From: Cellulosimicrobium funkei
Lineage (GTDB): Bacteria; Actinomycetota; Actinomycetes; Actinomycetales; Cellulomonadaceae
Assembly (NCBI RefSeq): GCF_001019615.1
Contig: NZ_JNBQ01000011.1
Span: 32,223-96,222 of the forward strand
Length of the DNA: 64,000 bases
Direction of reading: 5' to 3'
Below the pieces are notes generated by a model. The model saw nothing but the letters and a program-made list of their open reading frames with translations. It was not told where the DNA came from and made no database searches. The translations under genes were made by a program, and so were the position numbers. Positions 45,401 to 54,976 of this stretch are shown in pieces. Positions within the stretch are counted from its first letter, which is position 1; every line of letters begins with the position of its first letter.

Positions 45401-48001
45401 GTGAGAGCGATCCGACGGTTCACCGTCCGCACCCTGCTGCCCGCCGAGCTGCGCGACCTGGACGAGCTGGCGCACAACCTGCGCTGGTCCTGGCACGCCC
45501 CGACACGCGACCTGTTCGCCGGCATCGACCCCGAGGCGTGGGCGTCGGCGCACGGCGACCCCGTCGCGCTGCTGGGCGCGCTCGGCCCGGAGCGCCTCGC
45601 GGAGCTCGCCGCGGACGGCGCGTTCGTCGAGCGCGTGCGCGCGGCGGCTGCCGACCTGCGGCACTACCTCGACGACGCGCTGTGGTACCAGCAGCAGGCG
45701 GCCTCGGACGAGGGGAGCGACTCGCTCCCCGCCGCGATCGCGTACTTCTCGCCCGAGTTCGGCATCACGTCGGTGCTGCCGCAGTACTCGGGCGGCCTCG
45801 GCATCCTCGCGGGCGACCACCTCAAGAGCGCGAGCGACCTCGGCGTGCCGATCGTCGGCGTCGGGCTCCTGTACGGCGCCGGGTACTTCAAGCAGTCCCT
45901 CACGCGCGACGGCTGGCAGGTCGAGACCTACCCGCTGCTCGACCCGGACGGCCTGCCCCTGACGTTGCTGCGCGACGACGACGGCACGCCCGCGCGCGTG
46001 TCTCTCGCCCTCCCGGGCGGGCGCACGCTGCACGCGCACGTGTGGGTCGCGGCCGTCGGGCGCGTGCCCCTGCTCCTGCTCGACTCGAACGTGCCCGGCA
46101 ACGACGAGGCCGCGCGCAAGGTCACCGACCGCCTCTACGGCGGCGGCGGCGAGCACCGCCTCCAGCAGGAGCTCCTGCTCGGCGTGGGCGGCGTGCGCGC
46201 GCTGCGCCTCTGGTCGCGCCTCACCGGCGCGCCCGAGCCGGAGGTCTACCACACGAACGAGGGCCACGCCGGGTTCCTCGGCGTCGAGCGCATCCGCGAG
46301 CTCGTGGAGCAGGGCCTCACGTTCGACGAGGCGCTCGAGGCGGTGCGCGCCGCGACCGTGTTCACGACCCACACGCCCGTGCCCGCCGGGATCGACCGGT
46401 TCGGCCGCGACCTCGTCACGCAGTACTTCGGCGGCGACATGGCGGTCGACGGCCTGCCCGTCGAGCGGGTCCTCGCGCTCGGGGCCGAGGACTACGACGG
46501 CGGCGACCCGACCGTCTTCAACATGGCCGTCATGGGCCTGCGCCTGGGCGGTCGCGCCAACGGCGTCTCGCTGCTGCACGGCGAGGTCTCGCGCGGCATG
46601 TTCGAGGGGCTGTGGCCGGGCTTCGACGCGCGCGAGGTCCCCATCACGTCCGTGACGAACGGCGTGCACTCGCCCACCTGGGTGGACCCGGCGTTCGCGG
46701 CCCTCGAGGCCGACCGGCTCGGGCTCGACGAGCTCACGGCCGACGCCGCGTCGTCGGGCTGGCTCCGCGGTGCCGGGGACGGCGGCGTGAGCGACGGCGA
46801 GCTGTGGGCGATCCGCCGCGAGATGCGGGGCCGCCTCGTCGACGAGGCACGCCGCCGCGTGCGCAAGTCGTGGCGCGAGCGCGGCGCGACCCCGGCCGAG
46901 CTCGGCTGGGTCGACGACGTCCTGTCGCCCGACGTGCTCACCATCGGCTTCGCGCGCCGCGTGCCCACGTACAAGCGGCTCACGCTCATGCTGCGCGACC
47001 CCGAGCGGCTCAAGGCGCTGCTGCTGCACCCCGAGCGTCCGGTCCAGCTCGTCGTGGCCGGCAAGTCGCACCCCGCGGACGACCAGGGCAAGCGGCTCAT
47101 CCAGCAGCTCGTGCGCTTCACCGACGACCCCGAGGTACGCCACCGCATCGTCTTCCTGCCCAACTACGACATCGCCATGGCGCAGTCGCTCTACCCGGGC
47201 TGCGACGTCTGGCTCAACAACCCGCTGCGGCCGCTCGAGGCGTCGGGGACGTCGGGCATGAAGTCGGCGCTCAACGGCGGTCTCAACCTGTCGATCCTCG
47301 ACGGGTGGTGGGACGAGTGGTTCGACGGGGAGAACGGCTGGGCCATCCCCACCGCGGACGGCGTGGAGGACGCGGACCGTCGTGACGATCTCGAGGCCGC
47401 CGCGCTCTACGACCTCGTGGAGCAGCAGGTCGCGCCCCGCTTCTACGACCGCGACACCGACGGCGTGCCCGGCCGATGGCTCGAGATGGTGCGCCACACG
47501 CTCGCGACGCTCGGGCCCAAGGTCCAGGCGACGCGCATGGTCGGCGAGTACGTCACGCGCCTGTACGCGCCCGCCGCCGCGGCCGGGCGGACGCTGGCCG
47601 CCGACGGGCTCGCCCCGGCACGCGAGCTCGCGCACTGGAAGGAGTCCGTGCGGTCGGGGTGGTCGCGGGTGCGCGTCGACCACGTCGACTCGTCCGGCAT
47701 CGGCGAGGTCCCGCAGGTCGGGGACCGCCTCACGGTGCGCGCGTACGTGTCGCTGGGCGACCTGCGCCCCGAGGACGTGCAGGTGCAGGTCGTGCACGGG
47801 CGCGTCAGCGAGGCCGACGTCATCGAGGAGTTCACCGCCGAGCCGCTCGCGCTCGCCGAGACGTACGAGGCCGGCCGCTACGCGTTCGCCGGCGACGTCG
47901 TGCTCGACGCCTCCGGCCCGTTCGGGTACACGGTCCGCGTCGTCCCGACGCACAGCGGCCTCCCCAGCGTCGCCGAGCTCGGCCTCGTCGCCAACGCGTG
48001 A
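45401..48001 (+). CDS. glgP: Alpha-glucan (glycogen) phosphorylase, GT35
   Basis: An 866-residue phosphorylase that releases glucose-1-phosphate from glycogen. It belongs to the shorter actinobacterial/archaeal type: LPAAIAYFSPEFGITSVLPQYSGGLGILAGDHLK near the start (shown only in part as PEFGI and GGLGILAGDH), VYHTNEGHAGF, TTHTPVPAG, and the PLP-binding stretch EASGTSGMKSALNGGLNLS with its lysine. The N-terminal DUF3417-like segment LAHNLRWSWH is also typical. GTG at 45401 follows TAGTCT by seven bases, so it is probably leaderless. It is divergent from glgE; together the genes make and break alpha-glucan. A long hairpin of the CTCTACCTCG repeat family follows the stop. Confidence 0.94.
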   Translation: MRAIRRFTVRTLLPAELRDLDELAHNLRWSWHAPTRDLFAGIDPEAWASAHGDPVALLGALGPERLAELAADGAFVERVRAAAADLRHYLDDALWYQQQAASDEGSDSLPAAIAYFSPEFGITSVLPQYSGGLGILAGDHLKSASDLGVPIVGVGLLYGAGYFKQSLTRDGWQVETYPLLDPDGLPLTLLRDDDGTPARVSLALPGGRTLHAHVWVAAVGRVPLLLLDSNVPGNDEAARKVTDRLYGGGGEHRLQQELLLGVGGVRALRLWSRLTGAPEPEVYHTNEGHAGFLGVERIRELVEQGLTFDEALEAVRAATVFTTHTPVPAGIDRFGRDLVTQYFGGDMAVDGLPVERVLALGAEDYDGGDPTVFNMAVMGLRLGGRANGVSLLHGEVSRGMFEGLWPGFDAREVPITSVTNGVHSPTWVDPAFAALEADRLGLDELTADAASSGWLRGAGDGGVSDGELWAIRREMRGRLVDEARRRVRKSWRERGATPAELGWVDDVLSPDVLTIGFARRVPTYKRLTLMLRDPERLKALLLHPERPVQLVVAGKSHPADDQGKRLIQQLVRFTDDPEVRHRIVFLPNYDIAMAQSLYPGCDVWLNNPLRPLEASGTSGMKSALNGGLNLSILDGWWDEWFDGENGWAIPTADGVEDADRRDDLEAAALYDLVEQQVAPRFYDRDTDGVPGRWLEMVRHTLATLGPKVQATRMVGEYVTRLYAPAAAAGRTLAADGLAPARELAHWKESVRSGWSRVRVDHVDSSGIGEVPQVGDRLTVRAYVSLGDLRPEDVQVQVVHGRVSEADVIEEFTAEPLALAETYEAGRYAFAGDVVLDASGPFGYTVRVVPTHSGLPSVAELGLVANA

Positions 48002-48008
48002 CGCCTCG

Positions 48009-48081
48009 CGCGAAGTAGAGCCTCCGGTCGCGACGTAGAACCCCGTGTGTTCTACCTCGCGACCGGAGGCTCTATCTCGCG
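48009..48081. repeat. Long hairpin of the CTCTACCTCG repeat family after glgP
   Basis: Two 33-base arms (48009-48041 and 48049-48081) are complementary at 30 of 33 positions around the seven-base loop CCCGTGT. The right arm has TTCTACCTCG and TCTATCTCGCG 20 bases apart; the left arm has the reverse words GTAGAGCC and GTAGAAC. It begins eight bases after the glgP stop and could end that transcript. Confidence 0.9.
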
Positions 48082-48181
48082 GGACGCGGCCGGTGACGAG
48101 ACTGGCGCATACCGCTAGCGGTTTTCCACAGGCCCCTGCCCAGCCCTGGCTGTGGCCGGCGTGCTCGGACAGTCTGTGCCC

Positions 48182-49186
48182 ATGAGCACGGACGAGCACG
48201 AGGTCGAGCAGGCGCGTCGGACGGTGAGCCGTCCCCGGGACGCGCGGCGTCCGCCCGGGCGTCACGACGACCCGTACGCCTCTGCGCCGTTGCCGTCGGT
48301 GGTCCGGTTCTCGACGGAGCGGCGCGCGGAGATCGTGGCAGGCGTCCGCCGCGGCACGCTCGTGCGGGTGCGTCAGGGTGTCTACACGGCCCCGCCGGAC
48401 CCGGCGGCCTCGCCGGCACAGCGTCGGCGCGAGGCCGTCGTCGCGCGCGCCGTGGCGCTCTCGGGACGGTTGACGACGGACTACTGGTTCAGCCACTCGA
48501 CCGCCGCCGTCCTGCACGGCCTGTGGACCTGGCGCCTCGCGGACGAGGTCCACGTGACGCAGCTCGGGAACCCGTCCGTGCGCCGGACCGACCCGGGTCT
48601 CCGCAGGCACTGGACGTCGCTGCCCGAGAGCGACCGTGGCGAGCTCGACGGCCTCCCGGTCACCTCGTTGGAGCGCACGATCGTCGACTGCGCGCGCTCT
48701 CTCAGCCCGGTGGCGGGCATCGTGGTCGCGGACTCGGGGCTCCGCGCGGGCGCTGACGTCCGTCGGGTCGAGGCGGCTCTGCCGGCAGCCGCCGGTGGAC
48801 GTGGCGTGCGACGTGCGCGTCGAGTGCTCGCCGAGGCAGATGCGCGCTCGGAGTCGCCGGGCGAGAGCCTGGTCCGCTGGTTGGTGGTCGACGCCGGCCT
48901 CCCGCGCCCCGAGCCGAACCTCGCGGTGACCACCTGGCGAGGCTCGTACCGGCTGGACCTCGCATGGACGACGCATCGCGTCGCGGTGGAGTTCGACGGA
49001 GCGGTCAAGTACTCCGGCGGCGAGTACGGCGACCCGCGGGGACGGCTGCTCGCGGAGAAGGCCCGGCACGACGCGCTGGTGGAGGCCGGTTGGCTCGTGC
49101 TGCGGGTGACGTGGAACGACCTCGCCGAACCTGACGTGCTTCTCCGTCGCATCCGGGCAGCGCTCGCGCGACGCTCCGCGAGATAG
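48182..49186 (+). CDS. AbiEi-antitoxin-like protein with C-terminal DUF559 nuclease-type domain
   Basis: A 334-residue protein. The N-terminal half has a winged-helix-like segment typical of type IV antitoxin AbiEi proteins (VRRGTLVRVRQGVYTAPP, then HSTAAVLHGLW and SLERTIVDCAR). The C-terminal part (about 255-330) is DUF559/Vsr-like: YRLDLAWTTHRVAVEFDG with the D...ExxxK-style residues, then KARHDALVEAGWLVLRVTWNDL. No toxin gene is next to it; such solo genes are very common in actinobacteria and may not be toxin-antitoxin parts. ATG at 48182 follows CAGTCT closely (leaderless). Its TAG stop is inside the next hairpin repeat. Confidence 0.8.
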   Translation: MSTDEHEVEQARRTVSRPRDARRPPGRHDDPYASAPLPSVVRFSTERRAEIVAGVRRGTLVRVRQGVYTAPPDPAASPAQRRREAVVARAVALSGRLTTDYWFSHSTAAVLHGLWTWRLADEVHVTQLGNPSVRRTDPGLRRHWTSLPESDRGELDGLPVTSLERTIVDCARSLSPVAGIVVADSGLRAGADVRRVEAALPAAAGGRGVRRARRVLAEADARSESPGESLVRWLVVDAGLPRPEPNLAVTTWRGSYRLDLAWTTHRVAVEFDGAVKYSGGEYGDPRGRLLAEKARHDALVEAGWLVLRVTWNDLAEPDVLLRRIRAALARRSAR

Positions 49187-49249
49187 AGGCTCCCGCCGCG
49201 AGGTAGAGCTCCGCGCGCTCTACCTCGCGACCGGAAGCTCTACCTCGCG
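49177..49249. repeat. Second CTCTACCTCG-family hairpin, covering two stop codons
   Basis: An imperfect palindrome of about 35-base arms with around six mismatches. The right half has CTCTACCTCGCGACCGGAAG, then CTCTACCTCGCG again 20 bases on. It contains both the TAG stop of the DUF559 gene (49184-49186) and, on the other strand, the TAG stop of the membrane-protein gene (49222-49220). It may act as a two-way terminator. Confidence 0.88.
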
Positions 49250-50476
49250 GCTGTCCAGGAGGGTGAGGTAGCGGGAGCGGGTGCGGACGACGTCGGCGAG
49301 CTGAGTCTGGATCCCGTCTACGAACTCCTCGCGGTAGACGGCGTCGACCTGGACGGAGATCGCGTAGTACAGACCGGTGAACGTCGCGATCGCGACCGAG
49401 ACGCGCAGGAGGGTCTGCGTGACGACGAGGTCCGCGCCGCCGACGCCACCCCCGCCCGCGAGCGAGAACGTACGCTCCCACGTGCCGCCGTCGACGTCCC
49501 AGAGCGCCATGACCTCCGGCGTCACGGTGAGCGTGCCGAGCGCCATGAAGAACAAGCCCATCCCGAGGCTCACGACGAGCACCTGGAGCAGCTGGCTCGT
49601 CGCGATCATCGCGGCGAGGTTCGCTCGTTGCCGCGGGGTGAAGCGGGCGGCCCGCTCGTGCTCCGGCATGTCGGCGACGGTCTCCGCGAGCGCCTCGCGC
49701 GCCTCCCCAGGCACGCGCAGGCCGACGAAGACCACGACGAGCAGGGCGAAGAACGCACCGAGCACGATGTCCGCGACGCCGTGGGTGCGGTCGAAGACCT
49801 GCCACACCTCGGCGTTGTAGAACAGCACGAGCGAGAAGACGAGCAGCAGTGGCAGCAGTCGCACGAGGCGCAGGAGCGACGCGCCGAGCTCGTCGACCAC
49901 CCGCGCGAGGCCCCACCACAGCGACGACAGCACCCCGTACCCGACCACGACGCGCACGGCCCCGAGCAGGACCAGGTTGCCCGCCACCGTGAGCAGTGCC
50001 TCGTCCCACTGCCCGCCGAACACGAGGGGCAGCAGCGCGGGCACGAGGACGAAGAACGCGAGCTCGGGCACGCCGACCGACTGGGGGAGGGTCGACCACG
50101 GGCGGCCGCGAAGCACGTTGAGGCCGGCGTACGCGGCCGCGACGATCGCGGCGCCCCCCAGGAGCGCCAGCGCGTTGGCCCAGGCCGGCCAGCCGGACCG
50201 GATCGCGCCCGTGAGCTCGGCGAGCAGCACGACGAGCAGGAACGGTGCCGACCGCCCGAACACGTCGCGGTCGAGCGAGTGCCCCTCGACGAGCAGCGGC
50301 AGCCCGTTGCGGCGGAAGACGCGCTCGCACGCGGCGACGTCGGGGGGTGCGGCCGCCGGGTCCGTGCCAGGCTGCTCGCCGGCACCCGGACCGGCCGGAT
50401 CGTCGTGCCTGACCGGTCCCGTGCCCGAGGCTGGGGCGGGTCGCCCGGTTCGGGGCGCGTCGTCGTGCACGCTCAT
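49220..50476 (-). CDS. Integral membrane protein of unknown function
   Basis: A 418-residue protein with about nine hydrophobic segments after a 65-residue Pro/Ala/Gly-rich cytoplasmic start. A conserved-looking stretch VFRRNGLPLLVEGHSLDRDVFGRSAP precedes the first helix, and a charged segment ADMPEHERAARFTPRQRANLAAMI lies in the middle. I do not recognise the family as more than an actinobacterial membrane protein. ATG at 50476 follows TAGGGT closely, suggesting a leaderless start; the longer frame upstream only translates a repeat array. The last codons (REVELPVAR) and the stop are encoded by the CTCTACCTCG repeat. Confidence 0.8.
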   Translation of the reverse strand: MSVHDDAPRTGRPAPASGTGPVRHDDPAGPGAGEQPGTDPAAAPPDVAACERVFRRNGLPLLVEGHSLDRDVFGRSAPFLLVVLLAELTGAIRSGWPAWANALALLGGAAIVAAAYAGLNVLRGRPWSTLPQSVGVPELAFFVLVPALLPLVFGGQWDEALLTVAGNLVLLGAVRVVVGYGVLSSLWWGLARVVDELGASLLRLVRLLPLLLVFSLVLFYNAEVWQVFDRTHGVADIVLGAFFALLVVVFVGLRVPGEAREALAETVADMPEHERAARFTPRQRANLAAMIATSQLLQVLVVSLGMGLFFMALGTLTVTPEVMALWDVDGGTWERTFSLAGGGGVGGADLVVTQTLLRVSVAIATFTGLYYAISVQVDAVYREEFVDGIQTQLADVVRTRSRYLTLLDSREVELPVAR

Positions 50477-50535
50477 GCTCGGTGACCCTACCCGCCGCGG
50501 CACCGTGCGCGACCGACGCTGACGGACGATCCTCA

Positions 50536-50619
50536 GCGACCACGGTTCTACCTCGCGTGACCAGGCCTCTACCTCGGTGGACCAGGCCTCTACCTCGGCC
50601 GACCAGGCCTCTACCTCGC
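50536..50619. repeat. Tandem 21-bp repeat, four copies
   Basis: Four consecutive 21-bp units start at 50536, 50557, 50578 and 50599. The consensus is GACCAGGCCTCTACCTCGGC plus one variable base; the first copy is the most divergent (TTCTACCTCG). The array ends five bases before the stop of the FAD-dehydrogenase gene on the minus strand, so it lies immediately downstream of that gene. Confidence 0.93.
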
Positions 50620-50624
50620 GGGGG

Positions 50625-52379
50625 TCAGCCGAGCTCGGCCGCGAGCGAGCGGCCCGCGACGCGGCCGGAGTAGAGGCAGCCGCCGAGGAACGTGCCCTCG
50701 AGGGCGCGGTGGCCGTGCACGCCTCCACCGCCGAACCCGGCGGCCTCGCCCGCCGCCCAGAGCCCGGGCAGCACCGTGCCGTCCTGGCGCAGCACGCGCG
50801 CGGAGGTGTCCGTCCACAGCCCGCCGAGCGTCTTGCGCGTGAGCACGGACAGGCGCACGGCGAGCAGGGGCCCGTCCTTGGGCGTCGTGAGCGGGCGCGG
50901 GGGCGAGACGCGGATGAGCCGGTCGACGCGGTAGCGCCGCGCCATCGCCGTCGCGACGACCTGCGGGTCCTTGCCGAGCCCGGTGCGGACCTGCTCGTCG
51001 CGCAGGTGGACGATGCGCGCGAGGGCGTCGGGGTCGACGTGGCCGCGCGAGCCCGGTGTCGCGTCGACGAGCGCGTTCATGCCGGCCGCGAGCTCCTCGG
51101 GCGTGTCGGCCCAGACGAACTCGGGCGACTGCTCCGCGAACCGCGCGACGGGGCCGACGGCGCGCGGCAGGACGCGCTGGGCGAGCAGCCTGACGTCCTT
51201 GCCGGTGAGGTCGGGGTTCTGCTCCGACCCGGACAGCGCGAACTCGGACTCCATGATCGCCTTGTTGAGCACGAACCAGGAGTGGTCGTCGCCGCGCTCG
51301 GCGACGTGCTGGAGCGCGCCGAGCGCGTCGAACCCGGGGAACAGCGGCGCGGGGAGCCGGTTGCCGTCCGCGTCGAGCCACAGCGAGCTCGGGCCGGGCA
51401 GGATGCGGATGCCATGGTCGGTCCAGACGGGGGAGTGGTTCGCGATGCCCTCGGGGTAGTGCCACATGCGGTCCTCGTGCACGAGAGCGGCGCCCACGTC
51501 GGCGGCGACGCCGATCATGAGCCCGTCGGTCGAGTCGGGGACGCCGGAGAGCATGCGCGCGGGCAGCCGGCCCGCCGCCTGGGGCCACCGCGAGCGCACG
51601 AGCTCGTGGTTCGCGCCGATCCCGCCCGACGTCACGACGACGGCGCTCGCCGCGATCTCGACCTCGCCGACGACCTCGCGCGACGACGGTGCGCCGCGCT
51701 CGACGTCCGACGGCGCGAGGACCTCCGCGCGCACGCCGGTCACCGCGCCGTCGGTCACGACGAGCGACGTGACGCGGTGGCGGAACCGCAGGTCGAGCAG
51801 CCCGGCGGCGCGGGCGTCGAGCGCGGCGCGCACGAACGGCTCGAGGATCGCGGGACCGGTGCCCCAGGTGACGTGGAAGCGCGGGACGGAGTTGCCGTGC
51901 CCCCCCGCGGCCGTCCCGTCGGCGCCCGAGGTCACCGGGTACCCGCCGCGCTCGGCCCACTGCACGAGCGGGAACCACCGCACGCCCTTGTCGTGCAGCC
52001 AGCCGCGCATCTCGCCCGCGGCGAAGTCGACGAAGCCGCGTGCCCAGGCGTACCCGTGGCGGTCGGGGCCCTCACCGCGGTCGGCGCCGGGCGCGAACCG
52101 CGCGGACCCGAGCCAGTCGTCGAACGCGAGCTCGGCGGAGTCGGTGACGCCCATGCGCCGCTGCTCGGGCGAGCCGACGAGGAACAGGCCGCCGAACGAC
52201 CACCACGCCTGCCCGCCGAGGCTCGCGGCGGGCTCCTGGTCCAGCAGGACGACGCGCCGCCCGGCCGCGGTGAGCTCGGTCGCCGCGACGAGCCCGGCGA
52301 GGCCGGCCCCCACGACGACGACCTCGGGGTTCTCGATCGTGGGGGAGCTGACGGAGGAGTCGACCGCGCTGTCACTCAT
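50625..52379 (-). CDS. FAD-binding dehydrogenase (KstD/fumarate-reductase-like flavoprotein)
   Basis: A 584-residue flavoprotein. The N-terminal Rossmann motif is VVVVGAGLAGLVAATEL, followed by the Glu of LLDQE and the loop SLGGQAWWSFGGLF. The C-terminus has the FAD block LPGLWAAGEAAGFGGGGVHGHRALEG. This is the arrangement of the large FAD-binding dehydrogenases often annotated as 3-ketosteroid dehydrogenase-like; no steroid genes are nearby, so the substrate is open. ATG at 52379 follows TACTCT (minus strand) and has no ribosome-binding site, which suggests leaderless expression. 21-bp repeat arrays flank it on both sides. Confidence 0.9.
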   Translation of the reverse strand: MSDSAVDSSVSSPTIENPEVVVVGAGLAGLVAATELTAAGRRVVLLDQEPAASLGGQAWWSFGGLFLVGSPEQRRMGVTDSAELAFDDWLGSARFAPGADRGEGPDRHGYAWARGFVDFAAGEMRGWLHDKGVRWFPLVQWAERGGYPVTSGADGTAAGGHGNSVPRFHVTWGTGPAILEPFVRAALDARAAGLLDLRFRHRVTSLVVTDGAVTGVRAEVLAPSDVERGAPSSREVVGEVEIAASAVVVTSGGIGANHELVRSRWPQAAGRLPARMLSGVPDSTDGLMIGVAADVGAALVHEDRMWHYPEGIANHSPVWTDHGIRILPGPSSLWLDADGNRLPAPLFPGFDALGALQHVAERGDDHSWFVLNKAIMESEFALSGSEQNPDLTGKDVRLLAQRVLPRAVGPVARFAEQSPEFVWADTPEELAAGMNALVDATPGSRGHVDPDALARIVHLRDEQVRTGLGKDPQVVATAMARRYRVDRLIRVSPPRPLTTPKDGPLLAVRLSVLTRKTLGGLWTDTSARVLRQDGTVLPGLWAAGEAAGFGGGGVHGHRALEGTFLGGCLYSGRVAGRSLAAELG

Positions 52380-52431
52380 GCGGGAAGAGTAGAGCACGTG
52401 TCCAGCCACCGGCAGGCCCGGGTAGTCGTGC

Positions 52432-52494
52432 GCGACCACGCCTCTACCTCGTGCCACCGCGCCTCTACCTCGTGCGACCGAGCCTCTACCTCGG
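52432..52494. repeat. Tandem 21-bp repeat, three copies, at the glgX 3' end
   Basis: Three 21-bp units start at 52432, 52453 and 52474, each with GCCTCTACCTCG at its centre. The last unit contains the TAG stop of glgX (52488-52486 on the minus strand). The array lies between the glgX end and the FAD-dehydrogenase promoter. Confidence 0.93.
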
Positions 52495-54865
52495 CGGGGT
52501 GGAGACGTAGACGCGCAGGCTCAAGGCCTCGAGCCCGACGACGTCGCCCGCGCGGGCGGTGCCGTCACCGTTCGCACGGTCCCGGTCCTCGGGGTGCTCC
52601 CAGTCCGAGTCCCACGCGAGGTCCCAGCGCTCGGCGTCCGCGTCCGAGGCGGCGCGCACGCCCGGCAGCGTGACGTCGACCGGGTCGAGCCCGCCCGCGA
52701 GCACCATGAGCACGTCGGCGTCGCCGGGCTCCGGGGCGGTGCGCAGCATCTGCAGCGTCCGGACGGCGGGGTCGTGCCAGGCGGAGTGGTCGAGGAGCTC
52801 GCCGTCGGCGTCGAACCACACGAGGTCGGGCACGCCCACGTCGCTCCCCGGTCCCCGTGCGCCGGCACCCCCGCCCGAGGAGTCGGCGGGCCGCGGGCGG
52901 CCGGTGTAGAACGTGTCGGGGCGCAGCGCGGGGTGCTCGCGCCGCAGGGCGAGCAGGTACCGCGCCGTCGCGAGCAGGTCCTTGCGCCACGGCGAGAGGT
53001 CCCACGACACCCAGGACGTCTCGTCGTCCTGCACGTAGGCGTTGTTGTTGCCGCGCTGCGTCCGCCCCATCTCGTCGCCCGCGGTGAGCATGGGGGTGCC
53101 GGCGGCGAGGACGAGGGTCGCGAGGAGGTTGCGGATCGACCGGCGGCGCAGGGGCGCGATCTCCACTCCGATCCCGAGCGCGTCGAGTCCCGCGCCCGGA
53201 CCCCCCGCCCGCCCGCGCGTCTGGTGCCGCGACCGGACCCTCGAGACCGTGGTTCCACGACCGGTTGTCGTCCGTACCGTCACGGTTGTCCTCGCCGTTC
53301 GCGAGGTTGTGTTTGTGGTCGTACGCGACGAGGTCGGCGAGCGTGAACCCGTCGTGCGCGGTCACGTAGTTCACCGACGCGACGGGTCCGCGCAGCAGCG
53401 GCGGGTCGGAGTGGCCGAACAGGTCCGCCGACCCTGCGAGCCGGGTCGCGAGGTCGCGCACGCCGTGGCCGGGCCGCCCGTGGGACGCCTCGCGCGCGTC
53501 GGCGAGCCAGAACTGCCGCGCCGCGTCGCGGAACCGGTCGTTCCACTCGGCGAGCGGCGGCGGGAACTGGCCGGTCCGCCAGCCGCCCGGGCCCACGTCC
53601 CACGGCTCCGCGACGAGCTTGAGCCCGCACAGCACCGGGTCCGTCTGCAGGGCGACGAGGAACGGGTGGTCGGGGTCGAACCCGGCCGCTCCGCGCCCGA
53701 GCGTGACCGCGAGGTCGAACCGGAACCCGTCGACCCCCACGACCTCCGCCCAGTACCGCAGCGAGTCCAGGGCGGCGCGCACCACGGCCGGGCGCCGGAA
53801 GTCGAGCGAGTTGCCCGTCCCGGTGACGTCGGCGAGCCGGGCGGGCGAGCCGCCGTCGTGCAGGTAGTAGCCGGCGTTGTCCAGCCCGCGCCACGACAGG
53901 TGGTACCCGTCGGCGCCGCCTTCGCACGTGTGGTTGTGCACGACGTCGAGCAGCACCTCGATCCCCGCCTCGTGCAGGAGGTGGACCATGCCGCGGACCT
54001 CGTCGAGGACGGCGCCCGGCCCGGCCTCCCGCGCCGCGCGCGTCGCGTACGCGGCGTGGGGCGCGAAGAACCCGAGCGTCGAGTAGCCCCAGTAGTTCGA
54101 CCGGCCGCTCGCGAGCAGGTGCGGCTCCGGCACGTTCGCGTGCACCGGCAGGAGCTCGACCGTCGTCACGCCCAGCGACCGCAGGTGCTCGATCGTCACC
54201 GGGTGCGCGACGCCCGCGTACGTGCCGCGCAGGTGCTCGGGCAGGGCCTCGAGCCGCTGCGTGAGGCCGCGCACGTGCGCCTCGTAGACCACCGTGTCGC
54301 GCCACGGGACGCGCGGCCGGGGCGCCAGGGTCCCGGTCGGCTCGGCGACGACCACCGCGTGCGGCACGAACGGCAGCGAGTCGGTCGCGTCCGCCGGGCC
54401 GTACGGGTCGCTCCCGACCTGGCCGTGGACCGCCGGGTCGTCGACCAGCTCGCCCACGAGGCCGCGCGCGTACGGGTCGACGAGCAGCTTCGCGGGGTTG
54501 TGCCGCAGCCCGGCCGCGGGTTCCCACGGCCCGTGCGCGCGGAACCCGTAGCGCTGCCCCGGCCGGACGCCGGGGACGTGGGCGTGCCAGACGCCGTACG
54601 CCGGCCCGGCGAGCGGGACGCGGCGCTCGCGGTAGCGGGCCGGGTCGTGGGCGGGCAGCGACGCGTCGACCACGTCCACGAGGCACAGCTCGACGGCGGT
54701 CGCGTGCGACGCGAGGACGGCCACGTCCACGCCGTCGCCCGCGACGCGGACGCCGAGCGGCGGCACGAGGGCGTGCCGGTCGACGGGCCCCGTCGGGAGC
54801 GGGAGCGCTGCCGGGACGGTGCCGGGGGTCGGTTCGGGGACGGCGGAGGGGCGGGGCACGTGCAC
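52486..54865 (-). pseudogene. glgX: Glycogen debranching enzyme GlgX, interrupted by an apparent +1 frameshift
   Basis: GH13 debranching (isoamylase-type) enzyme split over two frames. The first frame, from GTG at 54865 to about 53206, has the CBM48-like start, VYEAHVRGLTQ, VDGFRFDLAVTLGR (Asp), LVAEPWDVGPGG (Glu) and NYVTAHDGFTLADLVAY, and then DNRSWNHGLEGP. The second frame, from about 53200 to the stop at 52486, continues IAPLRRRSIRNLLATLVLAAGTPML and GDEMGRTQRGNNNAY. Removing one C from the six-C run at 53201-53206 joins them smoothly into a normal-length protein of about 790 residues. It may be a sequencing error, a slippery tract or a real mutation. The TAG stop lies in a 21-bp repeat. 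Confidence 0.85.
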
Positions 54866-54976
54866 CCGTCCATTGTGGCGGGTGTCACCGGCTCGTCCCG
54901 CCGCCCGCCGGTAGGCTGCCCCGAGCGGGCCGGGAACCTCTCCGGCCGACCGCCCAGCGCACAGGGAGAGCAGCCG

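Noticed and set aside
50476..50728. Longer start for the membrane protein, giving an N-terminal EVEAWS repeat domain
   Set aside because: Those residues are only the translation of the 21-bp array; the ATG at 50476 has a proper upstream box and begins the likely protein.
48009..52494. Possible CRISPR array, from evenly spaced repeats
   Set aside because: The 21-bp units are directly tandem without unique spacers, copies diverge and no cas genes are near.
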